Assembly: GCA_944472135.2 (NCBI GenBank)
Contig: OX235263.1
Span: forward strand, 87,638,721 to 87,702,720
From: Trichobilharzia regenti
Taxonomy: Eukaryota > Platyhelminthes > Trematoda > Strigeidida > Schistosomatidae
Length of the DNA: 64,000 nt
Reading direction: 5' to 3'
Position numbers and translations under genes: made by a program. Under the pieces are notes generated by a model. It was not told the DNA's origin. It searched no databases and saw only the letters and a list, made by a program, of their open reading frames with translations. Below, piece by piece: positions 23,900 to 34,967 of this stretch; position 1 is the first letter of the stretch, and each line of letters begins with the position of its first letter.

Positions 23900-24848
23900 G
23901 TTGTTCCAGTGCTTTTCGACGCCGACCTTTCGCTGGTGTTGATTTGTGTCTCGGCTTTGTCCTTTATGCTTGCAATGAAGATGTCCTTTGTAGCCTGGTC
24001 CTTCAGCTTTTGAGTGTTGAACTTGGCTTGTGGTCTATCTGCAGCTCCTGATTCCCTGAAAGCTTTTAATTTGATTTGGATTGTCCCTTGTACGAGATAG
24101 TGGTCTGAGCCAACGTCTGCTCCTCTTCTTGCTTTTGTGTCCAGTAGGCTGCGCCTCCACTTCCTTGAGATTGAGATGAAGTCGATTTGGTTTTTGGTTT
24201 GCCCGTCTGGTGACACCCATGTAGCCTTGTGGATATCTTTGTGCTTGTATACACTGCCACCAATCACCAGTTCGTTGAAGGCGCAGAAGTCGGCGAAGAG
24301 TTCTCCGTTTTCATTCATTTCTCCTAGAGCTTCTCTACCCATGATGAGTTCCCTTCCCGTATTGTCTGGTCCCAGTTTGGCGTTCATGTCTCCCATTAGT
24401 ATTTTCATGTCGCCAGCTGGAGTATTGTCCATTGTTGCCTGTAGTTGCCTGTAGAATTCTTCTTTCTTCTCGAGGTCTGCGTTGTTTGTGGGTGCATAAC
24501 ATTGTATGATTGACACTTTCCTTCCTTTGGAGTTGAACCTGGCGGTCATTATCCTGGACGAAATCGCCTCCCATTGTATCAGGGCTTTCGTTGCCGTTGG
24601 TGACATCATGATAGCCACGCCCTCGGTGTGCGTGTGGTTATCTTCTGGGTGACCGGAGTAGATCACTGACTCACCTGTTGACAATTTGGTGAGTCCACTC
24701 CCATTCCATCTGCTCTCACATATTCCCAGCACTTGTATTCCGTATCTTTTCATCTCGTTGGCGATCTGGGCAGCTTTCCAGTCTCGTACATAGTTCGGAC
24801 GTTCCATGTTCCTACACAGACTTTTTCTTTTGGTGCAAAGAGGTTCAT
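23896..24848 (-). pseudogene. RTE endonuclease domain (frameshifted)
   Basis: This is the N-terminal part of the element's single polyprotein. Catalytic motifs are in order: T-W-N-V-R-T near the start (in a different frame from the rest), GICESRW, G-D-M-N-A-K-L-G, and G-S-D-H-Y-L-V. A one-base deletion near 24780 (G-run of the E-T-G-K turn) separates the first 22 or so residues from the 303-residue frame. A second shift near 23915 separates this from the polymerase frame, after which the endonuclease frame runs into a stop that overlaps the next frame by four bases. It nicks target DNA to prime reverse transcription in functional relatives. Confidence 0.85.
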
Positions 24849-25439
24849 AATGCTGAAGTTCTGTAGCAATTTTGTTTACAGGGTGGGGTTGCTAGCCTCA
24901 CGCCTGAGAAAAGAATGATTACATTAAGTAAAAGTTTAGAGAGAAGCAACTTTTTGGGTTGCTCCCCTCAAAATCAGAAAATAACGGACAAACAATGAGA
25001 ACAACATCAACAAAGGAAACAGTTCACAGAAAAAAGGGCAAAAAGCGACGACAACTATACAATAAGACAACATGCAATATAGTTCAGTACAGTTAACTAA
25101 AATGATATCTTAACCATAAACTCACTGACTTGGAGCAACTTGAACATATAAATCCAACAATATATACAATTATAGATGTGTTTATGTTTAAAAATTCCAC
25201 AAATCCAATTAGTTAGTTATATGTATTATCTGTCAATAAGATTGTATTTTTTGGATTCAGTGTTCGAAAGGTTAATAATTGTGATAGTTTTCGCAGACTC
25301 TTGGCATAAAATTTCACAGAAATTAGAGTTTTTATTACTTTGACTTAATAGCTTCATTCTGAAATATATGTCTGCATATAGTACACGTTTCTCAGAGGCT
25401 TTCATTGCAAATTATCTATTGTAATTTTTCGAAGAATGA

Positions 25440-25625
25440 TCATGAACTGACTTCAATTGGAGCAGCATTGAAAACCAAGGAATACTGGACAGTTCCACAT
25501 CCTTGTTTGGCAGCCTTTAGCACCACGCACTCATGACTTCACGAGGGATAGAACCCGGGACAATCAGGTTATAAGGCTGCCTGGTTAACCACTCAGCTAC
25601 GGGAAGTAATCCACATGAATTCTAA
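25440..25625 (-). repeat. SINE relic (Smalpha-like)
   Basis: The order of landmarks equals that of the SINE at 51311-51500: agaaccaaggaatactggacag-type opening, a diverged ribozyme region, then a minus-strand tRNA-like part (box B as gatagaacccggg on this strand, box A as ccactcagctac). The relic ends in tgaattctaac like its relatives. Confidence 0.6.
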
Positions 25626-25629
25626 CTTT

Positions 25630-26680
25630 TTCAGTCTGACATAGACGGCACTATCGCCAGTCAATGTCACCGGTGAGTAGCTATCAGCAAACCAAACTTG
25701 GACAACTCAGATGATCACGAATTACATTTAGAACGTCAAGCAGCTTCATCCTGTAGTCAGTCAGTAGTGAGCATTGGATTAGTTTTCAACCCCATCAATG
25801 GAATTACTTTTTCCTGAACGTTTGAGACCACTGATGTCTATGAGACCAGTTACATGTATTGATTCGACGCCCATGACTTCCTGTTGACCTTCCAGTTGAC
25901 CTCAAGTAGAAGTAATGTTCATGAGTATTGTATGGTTATCCTTCTTTCTAGACATACGCCTCGACCAAGCAACTGTCTGTCTGCTTAGTCTTGTCCATTT
26001 TATCCTTCTTGTGTGGTCACTCCCAATGCCACCTCGGATAATGAATGGAGAATACAATGCTAACAGCAGTTTAAAGATTTACTGAGGATAGTAGTGGAAG
26101 AACATAGCCATACCAAATCACAACATAATCCATCAACCACTCTCTCGTTCCTTCAAACACCAACTGTCTGCAATATATGTATTTTTTGACCACGATCAGC
26201 AGAGATAAACCAATTGATCATTGTTGATGTCATGTCTGATGATCAGGTGGGTCTTCTGCAACTGCATCCTAAGCACGTCCCAACTCACACACACATGTTA
26301 CCGCAGCAGGTCACCACCTGGTATGATTTACATGGAACTGAATAAGTTCCATGTCTTGTTTTCTGGATTTAGGGTAAATATGTTTGTTGTTGAAGATTGT
26401 TACTACTATTAGAAAATTTGTTATCCCTATATTAGAATCATCCAAAACCTTTGCTCTTTTTTTCAGTTTGAGGAAACTACATCATTTAGAGAATAAATCT
26501 AAGTATACACACAGGCGTTTAAGAAAATTAATCTTGTTAAACAATCGAATAATGTGCTTAGAAAAGAGCCCTATGGAGGTTTTAATAATAAGAAAAATCA
26601 CTTCAAACAGTAGAGCTCTTATACTGTTTAATGGGAAGGTTAACCATTACAGACTATACTGCTAAAAACCGGTGCTAATG
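25630..26680. other. Unassigned intergenic DNA
   Basis: The open frame at 26384-26665 (93 codons, basic, with an R-K-L-H-H-L-E-N-K segment) is the only one with some protein character. It could be a fragment of a retroelement, but I cannot place it and do not call it a gene. The rest holds nothing I recognise. Confidence 0.3.
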
Positions 26681-26689
26681 ATTTATTAA

Positions 26690-26790
26690 TCTGAAAGTTG
26701 TCCTTGTAACCAGAAGGTCTTGAGTTCGAACCCTAGTGGTGGATGCTAGTTGGAACAGATTTCCAATAGTTCTGTAACTGACAACCATCC
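26690..26790. repeat. Short SINE-like fragment
   Basis: The segment contains ttgtaaccagaaggtcttga followed by gttcgaaccc, a box B-like stretch in the same setting as the tRNA-like half of the SINE at 51311-51500 read on its minus strand, and then a decayed ribozyme/opening part. It is a fragment only. Confidence 0.45.
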
Positions 26791-27279
26791 GTAGCCAGGC
26801 TTGAAGGAAACTAGCTGAATTTCTACAAAATAACTCATGAAATTAAGTCACATACACCACTTTTACTCTCATCAATCATATTTTCGAAAGAAATCATTTT
26901 AACACATGTCTCAATGAAAATTTTACAAAATTGTAGTGGCGATTCATTCTGTTTGTGACTTGTAAGTCTTGCATATCTACGTTCCAATGAGTTTCGTTTG
27001 AGGCTGAAACCCACTAATCATCCTTTGGAAACTCAAAGTGTTATCTAATATGTCGCTGGACGACGTTGGCTGCCTCTTGTGCAACGAGTATCATTTTACC
27101 TTAGGCCGTAATAGAGCTTCACGCAGACACACTCACACGCAACGCAGACTAGAGAAAAATCAGCTGGCCATCCTAATGGAATAAGGAGGACTTCATGGTT
27201 AGACGGCGATAGACGCCGAAGGATAAAAACCTGAAGAGTCGAGTGAAGTGACACTTCTTCTTTCAGTGAAAGACAATGT

Positions 27280-28010
27280 AATCATGGTGACAAGGAATGT
27301 GCATAACATGTTTTAAGCCGATAAGGCAGCTGAAATTGCAGAAAAAATGGAAGTGCTAGGAATCTGTGAGAGCGGAGAGAATGCAACTAGATTATTCAAA
27401 CTGTTCACTGGGTGATCATAAATCCACTACGCTTACCCAGATGACAACCATTGACATACTGAGGATGTCAACAAGAGCACGTAAGGCCTGATGCGATGGC
27501 AACCAATGACAATTGTTCTCCATTATTTCACTGTGAACTGCGAATTCCACCACTTATAGTGACGAACCAAGAGCAGACATTTGATGTTTACAATATACAG
27601 AATGAAATCGAGAGATAAATAAAATGGCTGAACGAATGAAACTACTATAGTTGGAAATGACTTGTGAAATCTCAGCTATCGCAGTAAGGCGATGAGTCCC
27701 TTATATCGGTAGGTCCAGCACTGGATGAATTCCAGCATCTTTCTCGCAATTATTCCTTGATCATTCACTCAACTGGTAGTTATTTACCAACATTTGGTAT
27801 CACTCCATACTGAAGATCAGACAGAGAGAAATTATAAACACCAGGGAACTCTGTCAACAAACGAACCAATCAAGAACCTATTGCTCAACAAATATGCCAA
27901 AGGAAATGGAGACGTATCGGTCATATTCTGAGGAGACTGTTTTTAGTCAAATCACGTGTCAGGCCCTCAAGTTGGATCCAGACGGTTTGGGTTTGATTAA
28001 TAAAACGCAA
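27280..28010 (+). pseudogene. RTE retrotransposon relic
   Basis: Reading frames broken by stops follow the endonuclease of the full element: M-V-T-R-N-V near 27285, then K-A-A-E-I-A-E-K-M and V-L-G-I-C-E-S near 27330-27375, then a degraded S-G-H-P-E-D-N-H equivalent near 27430. The part at 27840-27960 follows the C-terminal thumb (the N-Q-E-P-I and R-W-R-R-I-G-H-I-L block). The middle of the element is missing, so this is an old, internally deleted copy. Confidence 0.7.
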
Positions 28011-28619
28011 ATAGTCTACTAGTCAATAGTAAGCTGAGAGAAGAGATAGGGTTGAGCGTGTAGGTAGAACTAACACGCCACTGCTCATTGAATTTCTACT
28101 CAGTAGCTGGATATTCAACGAACCTGTTTGCCTACTTGAAGGTCCTGAATTGTGAGTACTGACGAACACTATCAAACAAGGACAAAACGACTGTTCACTA
28201 GTCTGAAACTCAATGTTTCTCTAATTGAGGTTCACTCATCGCCAAATTTGAAATTATTCAAGTCCATTCAAATAAACACCTGAAACTAAACAATGACGTT
28301 GATTCCAGTAGATGAATTACTGATTTGAGAAGAATGCTTTTAACTGTTGGTCACGTTTCAAATACTGTACAATCTGAAGTACAAGACATTCAACTTCAGC
28401 CGATGAGAATTAAGAAGTCTTGTAGAAGTAAATTCATAGAGGTTGCCGTCACGCTTCATCATAAAATAAATACTAACGAAATATACACATTCTTTCTTCG
28501 GCCGGACAAAACAATTTCAATTGCAAGCAGCTATGAAGTCATAATTATATTACGGTTTTTTTTCACTTCACCTTCCCAGTGGAACATAGGGCCTCCACCT
28601 AGTGGCTTGAAGTTTGTGT

Positions 28620-28710
28620 AGCGGTGTTTAATTTTACAGGATGAGGTTGCTAGTCTCTTGCCCAACTTACCTCTCTACCGGCATTATTTCTGCCTTAGCG
28701 AGGTGAAGGA
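28620..28710 (+). repeat. RTE leader-like repeat fragment
   Basis: The phrase acaggatgaggttgctag resembles the DNA just upstream of the complete RTE copy near 24880 (acagggtggggttgctag, on the plus strand) and a decayed version near 20795 (ggaatgggtcgctag). It is probably the 5' leader or a repeat often found with it. Confidence 0.45.
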
Positions 28711-28786
28711 GTGCGTCGGTTGGGAATCGAACCTCGGACCATGTGCATGGTCAGAGACCGTCCTAAACGCTATGCCACCGACGCAC
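28711..28786 (-). repeat. tRNA-like sequence, probably SINE-derived
   Basis: On the minus strand the 76-base segment begins GTGCGTCGG and ends CCGACGCAC, a perfect 9-base terminal pairing that resembles an acceptor stem. It has box A (TGGCATAGCGTTTAGGA) and box B (GGTTCGATTCC) at tRNA spacing. The anticodon arm does not form; a different hairpin (GACCAT...ATGGTC) stands there. It is therefore treated as a tRNA-derived repeat rather than a functional tRNA. Confidence 0.6.
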
Positions 28787-28799
28787 TATATTACAGTTA

Positions 28800-29240
28800 A
28801 AGTAATTAAAAACCACTGAACATTCCATAGCTTATGTATATATGATAAAAACGATGGTATTTTTTCCATATTTCTTCTGCTGTTTGAAGTTTCTGTAGCG
28901 CCTGAGCTGATTGCTCAGCAGCAGGGTCTCCAATTCTACTAACAATCTGACCAAATTTTATGGGCTGGCGTCTGCAGACGGCTAGTTGAACATGTTCACT
29001 TCTTCTCTTTCATATTATATGCATCTCTCTGCCAATCAATATGCTTGTAGAAAATATGCATACCCACATTTATATATATGAACAGACGTTGCAGTAGAAG
29101 TAGTTATAGTGGATAAGGGTCATCAGAAACACGACGAATCTCTTTTGAGGTAAATACTTTGACAAACAGAATCAAACACAGATTCCAGGAACATATACCA
29201 GTAACTTAACAAGCATTCACATTTACCAGACTGAAATAGT
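28800..29240. other. Unassigned intergenic DNA
   Basis: I see no gene or structured RNA. The minus-strand open frame at 29123-29329 runs into the truncated RTE copy and is a shadow of it. Confidence 0.35.
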
Positions 29241-29246
29241 GGCTGG

Positions 29247-29459
29247 TAAACTTCTTTACAAAGGGAGGCGGCGAGTTGGTCGTCCAAGGGTGACTTGGAG
29301 GAGGTCATGCGAGGAGGAGATGAAAGCATGTGGACAGACCTGGAGCAGGGTGAAAAAGTTGTCAGAAAACCGAAGTCAATGGAGGTGCGCAGCTGAAGCC
29401 CTATGTTCCTCTAGGAACTAAAGGATACAATAATAATAATAAATAATAAACTTCTTTAC
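29247..29459 (+). mobile_element. 5'-truncated RTE insertion with 13-bp target-site duplication
   Basis: Only the last 160 or so coding bases plus the tail of the RTE element are present (29260-29446). The encoded tail (R-R-V-G-R-P-R-V-T-W ... A-L-C-S-S-R-N, stop) matches the C-terminus of the full copy residue for residue. The tail is AGGATACAA followed by AAT repeats. The 13-base word taaacttctttac stands directly before and directly after, as expected from target-primed reverse transcription. The intact direct repeats and lack of coding changes mark a recent insertion. Confidence 0.93.
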
Positions 29460-29744
29460 GTGAAGTTAAGTGAAAATGTTTGATACTATGATCATTTCAT
29501 TGTGAATGAGGAAACGTCCGTAAGAAATGATGTTTCGCACTTGTCGAACTACAAAACACATCAAGAGTAATGTGTCGGAATACTCTGCTATTGATTGCTG
29601 ATACCTTTTGCACAGATGGGTAGATCACAGAGATGATGTAGTTATGAATAAATTGATCGAACATAGTGAAAGATAACACAAGAATGAAACTGAACGTTGA
29701 AATAACTACACGATTACTCGAATCAATACACGTGAAAAATTAAG

Positions 29745-30480
29745 TTGAAATAGGTAAGGCTTGGGCAAGTGAAATAGATCATTTCATCGACATGTCTCCT
29801 GTTTGTGATAATTGGTGTTTTTTGTAGTTGGCTGAATGTCTTCATCAACTCTCTCTTCCCTCGGTCCAAATGAGTTATGTTTGTAACGCCTCTTCTGTCA
29901 GACACAATATCTTAGGTATTTCAGCGTCCCGTCTATATTCATCATCTCACTCCACACAGTCTATCACTCATGGTGGGTTGCACCATTAAACCTCAAACTC
30001 ACGTAGGTACGGAGGACAACCGCATTTGAAATCGATTGCATTCAGAATAAAACTGCAGTTTGAGTATATAAATCCTTCGGATACACCATATATATATTAA
30101 AGAAGTGGACAATACAGCGAGAAGAAACACTCATTACAGTTTTCCTCGGAGAATCAATACTCTACAAGATTACTACCTGACTAACATCTAAACAACTTTC
30201 TTATCATAATATTTCGGTCACTCGGTAAAAGAATTTGATTCCAATTAGTGTCTCGTATTTCTTTCTTTTCGTTGTTTTACTGATAACGGAGTTCAACTCA
30301 TCTTTTGTGTTTCTCCTGAGTACATTCACTGACACGATTCACTAATTAATTTACAGATTCTGTGCAATTATCGATTAATAGAAACACACCACAGAGATTT
30401 AATTTTCAGACACACAGACACTATGGACATATCATTTATAGGTATTATTTATAATGAGAAGGAAGAAATACTCCATGCTG
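29745..30480 (+). repeat. Left arm of a distant ~750-bp inverted duplication
   Basis: This stretch is the diverged reverse complement of 48700-49510. Landmarks in mirrored order include the cgacatgtctcctg / caggagacatgtg word pair, the ccgtta-type cluster around ttttactgataacggagttc, and the tcacgattc block. I see no coding frame and no retroelement motif in it, so its nature (unknown repeat or segmental duplication) is open. Confidence 0.7.
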
Positions 30481-31550
30481 TCGGATCTGAAAACAAGACA
30501 TGATGTCTAAGTATTCAAACGATTCCGCAGATTTCTTAGGATCAACATGACGTACCTTTAAAATTAGCATTCGTTATGAATGAACGTTAGTTAGAGAATC
30601 ACTCGAAATCAGGCAAGACTGGATATTTGTTACCTCCTATTTTCCTAGCCTTCAGTAATTCTTAACAACGAATTCACCGAAAATCAGAACCGCATCTTTG
30701 AGGTTACGAAGCTATCCCGTTGACCATCAAACCGCTTCTGCTTGTGTTCATGAATTCTGACTCCTACCAACATGGTATCAGTTCAATAAATACATGGTAA
30801 TTATCAACCTGTGTAAGTGAAGTCATATAGATAATGGAATGAGGTTTCTGTCAAGCCTTTGCTTAGATATAAATAAATAAGCACATCAGCTCAGATGTAT
30901 CTGACGATAAATTTAATTTCCGATATGAGTTAATTGATGATGTGTATCTATCTGTCTATCTACCTATCGCAAACTCTCTCATTTGGACAGATTCATAAAG
31001 GGATTCTGCGATTACTTCAGCAGACGAACGTACCTTTTTTGTAAGAAATTTAAGTCATCAAATGAGGGCTATTCAACTCTCTTAGTTTGGTTTAATTTTT
31101 AAGATTTCATACCTGTTTTTACACTTACTCTTGATCTGGGTTTATGACTCATAATCAACTTTCCATTATCCTAATAATTTCAAATCATCTTAACTTGGAA
31201 ATTTTGAGTAGCGTGTGCATCTATGTTGTCATGACTTTGTAGATTAATTTGAAGCCTGGCTTCCTGACTCTTGAATATTCATGTAACTTCCTCGTATATA
31301 CCAGCAGGCTGACTGACACATTTTCTTTCAGTTATGTAATGTTATTTACTTCCTTGCATCAGCTGCCTTCATCCAATACTTAATGTCAGGTAGCCAGAGA
31401 GGATGAGCCATAATGAATTCTGGCAACCACCTAACCAACCAAGAAACAATCACCCGGAAAATAGATTGGACGCATACTGAGGTGATCGTCGGATGACATC
31501 AAACGCCAAACTATTATGTGGAAACCGAATAGTTAACGGCGAGTTTAGTA
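30481..31550. other. Unassigned intergenic DNA
   Basis: The stretch contains a short imperfect TCTA/TCTG tract near 30948-30970. I see no gene. The end (31370-31560) may belong to a decayed RTE 3' region, because a tatgttccacttggaac word like the RTE 3' end follows at 31600. Confidence 0.35.
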
Positions 31551-31588
31551 TCCATGGTTGACTACAGAGAATTGGATGAAATGAAGGT

Positions 31589-32330
31589 GTGCTTTTGGAG
31601 ACCTATGTTCCACTTGGAACCGAAGTGAAAAATAACTGGTTGCAATTTTCTAACTGTTCAATTCAATTACGTAAGAAATTTTTATGTAGTGTTTTTGATG
31701 ATAGTGATATAGAAATCAAGTCTATAATAAGGTATCTTGGATTAATTCAGACTACTGACATATCCTGGTCTTCCCATGTCTTAGCAATTTCTAAAAGAAT
31801 ATTTCGTCTGACTTTTCACATTAAGAATCTGAGGCACTCAGACATAACTCAACCACTCCTCTAAAAATTTATCAACTCGTGTATTTTACCTATTCTTCTT
31901 CACTGTTCACCCTTATTCCTTCCTGGATCTCTTAAGAAGGAATATGTCACAACTCGAGGAAATCTGAAGACTAACTGTTAGTAGGGCGAGTGGTATTCCA
32001 TTGGGCCACATAGTAAACATTGTCACTCATAGGCACTTGAATACATGCAATAAATTTTCGAGAGGAAATTTTTCAGACAGTAAGCATCCACTGCACCCGC
32101 AGATTTCCCGCTGTGTCTTCTCAGGTAAAACAAGAAATCTTTTCAGAAGACCTCATGCACATAGGTTGTCAATGTAGTTGAAGACTGAACGATCAATTCA
32201 TGGTTGTTTGCTCAAACCCAACTTCCCCAATTTTTCGCGGAGGCATCAATACACCAGTCATCGTCTCATCGATCGCTGTTCAGAAAGCACGTACAAAACC
32301 ATCAGAAGTAATATTGTGATTTATTATTGT
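31589..32330 (+). pseudogene. CR1-like retrotransposon relic (3' part)
   Basis: The frame at 31640-31864 encodes a piece that matches the CR1-like copy around its polymerase C-terminus (I-K-S-I-I-R-Y-L-G-L, then D-I-S-W-S-S-H-V-L-A-I-S-K-R, then F-H-I-K-N-L-R). Further degraded homology continues to about 32240 (the S-G-K/R-T-R block). Stops interrupt the frame after 31864. Confidence 0.75.
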
Positions 32331-32690
32331 AATATTTGTTCATAGACCTTAGTTGTAAAGTTGGCTGCATGTTGGTGTTAGAATAAAGAATTCTCAAGTG
32401 GCCAATCTGTGTTCTGGTTTTTGCGCCCACGCCGGCGCACACCTGATATCTGTGGTCGGCCTGCAAAATTTGAGCTACCGATATCCATGCTGAAAATTCC
32501 ATACTTGTACCAAAAATACAGTGTGGAATTAAGCTGTAAATCAAAAATATAAATAATAAATAAAATAAGCGTTTCTGAGAAGCTTCGAGGAACAGCATGA
32601 GGCCCAGCGTAGCAAGAGCTGGCCATTAACGGTTTACGAGACGTGGCTGACATAGGTCTTAGTTTTAAAATTCCACTGTACCATATTTGG
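32331..32690. other. Unassigned noncoding DNA
   Basis: Two overlapping minus-strand frames (32302-32598, 32378-32653) have no recognisable motif. The aaaaatacagtgtggaattaagctg phrase, shortened here, resembles 3' ends of schistosome repeats seen also at 19695 and 55915. Confidence 0.35.
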
Positions 32691-32939
32691 CACGTATATT
32701 ATATGGTGTCAGGGATGAATTAACTAACCTTCTTTACACTAGTAAATAAACCACGTTCTCCATCCTTGTTCTACCAAGCTTTATTGTTGTTGTTCTTCTT
32801 ACGTTTATAGTCCTCACAGTCTTTTTGTTTTTCTCTCATAAGAGTCAACATCATTTAACTTGAGTAGAAACAGTCATTTTTGTCGTTCCCCTCACCATAA
32901 CAGAACGCTACATTCAAAAATCTATAACATTCTAAGAAT

Positions 32940-33190
32940 TCCAAATTGAATCTACAAGCATACTCACTGTTATTATTATAATAAGATTTTTTATTCTTAC
33001 TTTGCAATTCGAATATTTTCACTTTAAACCGTAAATGTGGACAAATTTCCCCACTTTAATTTTGTTTTAATTTTATTTATATTTTGAGTAAAACCGATGC
33101 AATATTGTGACAAATGCTCAGAATACTATTTTGCATTATTACTACTGTTTTTGGAATAAAGCAGATTATTATTAATATTATTACAATAAG
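32940..33190 (+). repeat. CR1-like element 3' end fragment
   Basis: The gatgcaatattgt, gcattattactactg and tttttggaataaagca words occur in the same order as at the 3' end of the CR1-like element at 55285-55387, followed likewise by a TTA/ATT-rich tail. No coding region precedes it, so it is a 5'-truncated insertion. Confidence 0.75.
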
Positions 33191-33304
33191 CGTTTTAGGC
33201 TGTATGTAATTGATAAGAATCGAGGGAATAATGTGACCTAGTGTTACCATATTCAAGTGTTTGTATGCGGAGATTTCATCGATAACACGTTTTACCTACC
33301 ATGA

Positions 33305-33470
33305 GCAGACTTCGGTTAGAGAACCACTGAAAACAATCAGGGAGTACTAAACAGCTGTTCCAATTTTGAGACTCCTTAGCACTACGTACTCGTTGGAGTT
33401 CCAACTCGTGACCTGGGAGACTATTCAAGCAATGGAACCTGATCCATTGATTGGTGAACTGTGAATCATT
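33305..33470 (-). repeat. SINE relic (Smalpha-like)
   Basis: The opening ggttagagaaccactgaaa, then gggagtacta and a degraded ribozyme segment, then a box B-like ccaactcgtgacc, follow the layout of the SINE at 51311-51500. It is older and shorter. Confidence 0.6.
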
Positions 33471-33489
33471 TAAATCCAGGGGATACTGG

Positions 33490-33700
33490 CCAGTTGTATT
33501 TCACCCAGAGCATATCTAGCCAAGATGAGTTCTCTTCCTGTGCTGTCTTCTCCTAGTTTGGTGCTCGTAACACGCATTAGCATCTTCATGTCTTCATTCG
33601 GGGTATTGTCCGTTACTGTTTGCTGTCGCCTATACAAATATTCCTCTTACTCTTGTTCTGCGTTGTTTGTAGCATTGTGCTTAGTACTAGATAACTGTAA
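33490..33700 (-). pseudogene. RTE endonuclease relic
   Basis: On the minus strand this matches the complete element around the G-D-M-N-A-K-L-G to R-E-L-I-M-G segment (the plus-strand reading matches 24330-24470 with about one difference in five). It is a short fragment without flanking domains. Confidence 0.7.
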
Positions 33701-34929
33701 CGCATCTCACGAGCCACATACACCATTTTTTGTTCCTCCTGGGTCCTGGTAACAAGCACATCCTCAGAGTTCTTTGTTCAAGAAAAACTAGCCAGACACA
33801 TACTGCCTTGAAATTTTATTCCATCTAAATATGTCGCTTACTACAACACATGTTAAAATAACTGACACTTTGTGATTTGGGTCTTGATATCAGTAGTTGT
33901 AATGTAGGCCGTGTGCCATGCAGGTGTGTCATTAGATAAACTGTACTAAATGAGGCTCGTCCAGTCAGGCATATCGACGACACAACCATAATATGACAGG
34001 TATATCGCTCTCATAATTCTGGATTTCAATCTCCGGCTATCTTGAAAACCGCACTTGGATTTCAATTACTCTGATTCTATAATCAATCACACTGACCATT
34101 TTGCATCACATTACTGGGTTGTGTAGACCACCCGTCATCAGGTATCCTGCTCTCAGCTGGTTTTGGATTCCAAACAGTGAGAATAACAACAAGCATCCTA
34201 AAAATCGGGTTGTAATCCGAGATAATAATGTTTACCATTACAGCTCACATATCAACCATTGACTACTTGAATACTGTGAAAACCTGCTATGTCATTTGAA
34301 ATTATCAGCGAAGCTTTCACTGTGAAGATTCTAATTTCAAGTGAATTCAGACGAGACAAATTGACCAATTCGGAGGTCATCGGAAACATAGTTCTCTTCT
34401 TACAACTCCGAATGTTCTGTTTTAATTAAAATAATTTTAATTCTAAGTGTATAAGAAAGGGGAGGTTTCCAGACAGGATGGCCTTAGTAATAATTTTCAG
34501 AAACAATGTAGAAGAACAATGAGAGATCATCCGATATTCCGCTCTATTGTTAACATCGTATGTTATAAAGGTGTATGAGAATGAAATAATTCCTTTCATT
34601 TGTCAGTGATGTTGAATAAACCACAGCACGAGTTTTAATTAATAATGAAGGCGTCATTTTGACCAGTGCACCTTTACGGAATTTATTATCTTTTAATGAG
34701 AAAAATATCTGTAATCTTTTGTTAACGTATATATGCGTGGGTTAATGTTTATGAATGATACATTCCAATAACCAAAGGCGTATCAGTCCGTCAGATGCTG
34801 ATAACCGAAATTCGATAGAAAGTAGGCGGAACTGTTGAAATCGACCAATATCATCAGAAGCTTCTTCTGTTTCTATCACTCTGCTAATGACACATAAACA
34901 CAGCATAGCTTCTCTCTTGGTAATTTTAA

Positions 34930-34935
34930 TATAAA
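34930..34935 (+). promoter_or_regulatory. TATA box of gene B
   Basis: A TATAAA hexamer stands 38 bases before the start codon, as in gene A. The downstream atacaa and the start context taaccATGG are also shared. Confidence 0.55.
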
Positions 34936-34967
34936 TACAACCGTTTGTGAAGAGATGTAAGATAACC

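Larger units (their letters stand above)
21855..24905 (-). mobile_element. RTE-type non-LTR retrotransposon, nearly complete
   Basis: On the minus strand the element starts with a leader just upstream of an ATG at 24848-24846, then encodes an apurinic-like endonuclease and a reverse transcriptase, and ends in a short AT-rich tail after the stop at 21878. Its last 160 coding bases recur exactly or nearly so in the truncated copy at 29260-29446, which fixes the 3' end. Two single-base frame shifts break an otherwise continuous reading frame. No LTRs are present. The architecture (endonuclease plus reverse transcriptase, short 3' end with simple A/T repeats) fits the RTE clade, to which schistosome SR2 belongs. 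Confidence 0.88.

Noticed and set aside
22242..24454. Plus-strand open frames inside the RTE element
   Set aside because: They are antisense shadows of the endonuclease and polymerase frames on the minus strand.
26384..26665. 93-codon frame as a gene
   Set aside because: There is no paralog in the window, no motif and no splice context; it may be transposon debris of unknown type.
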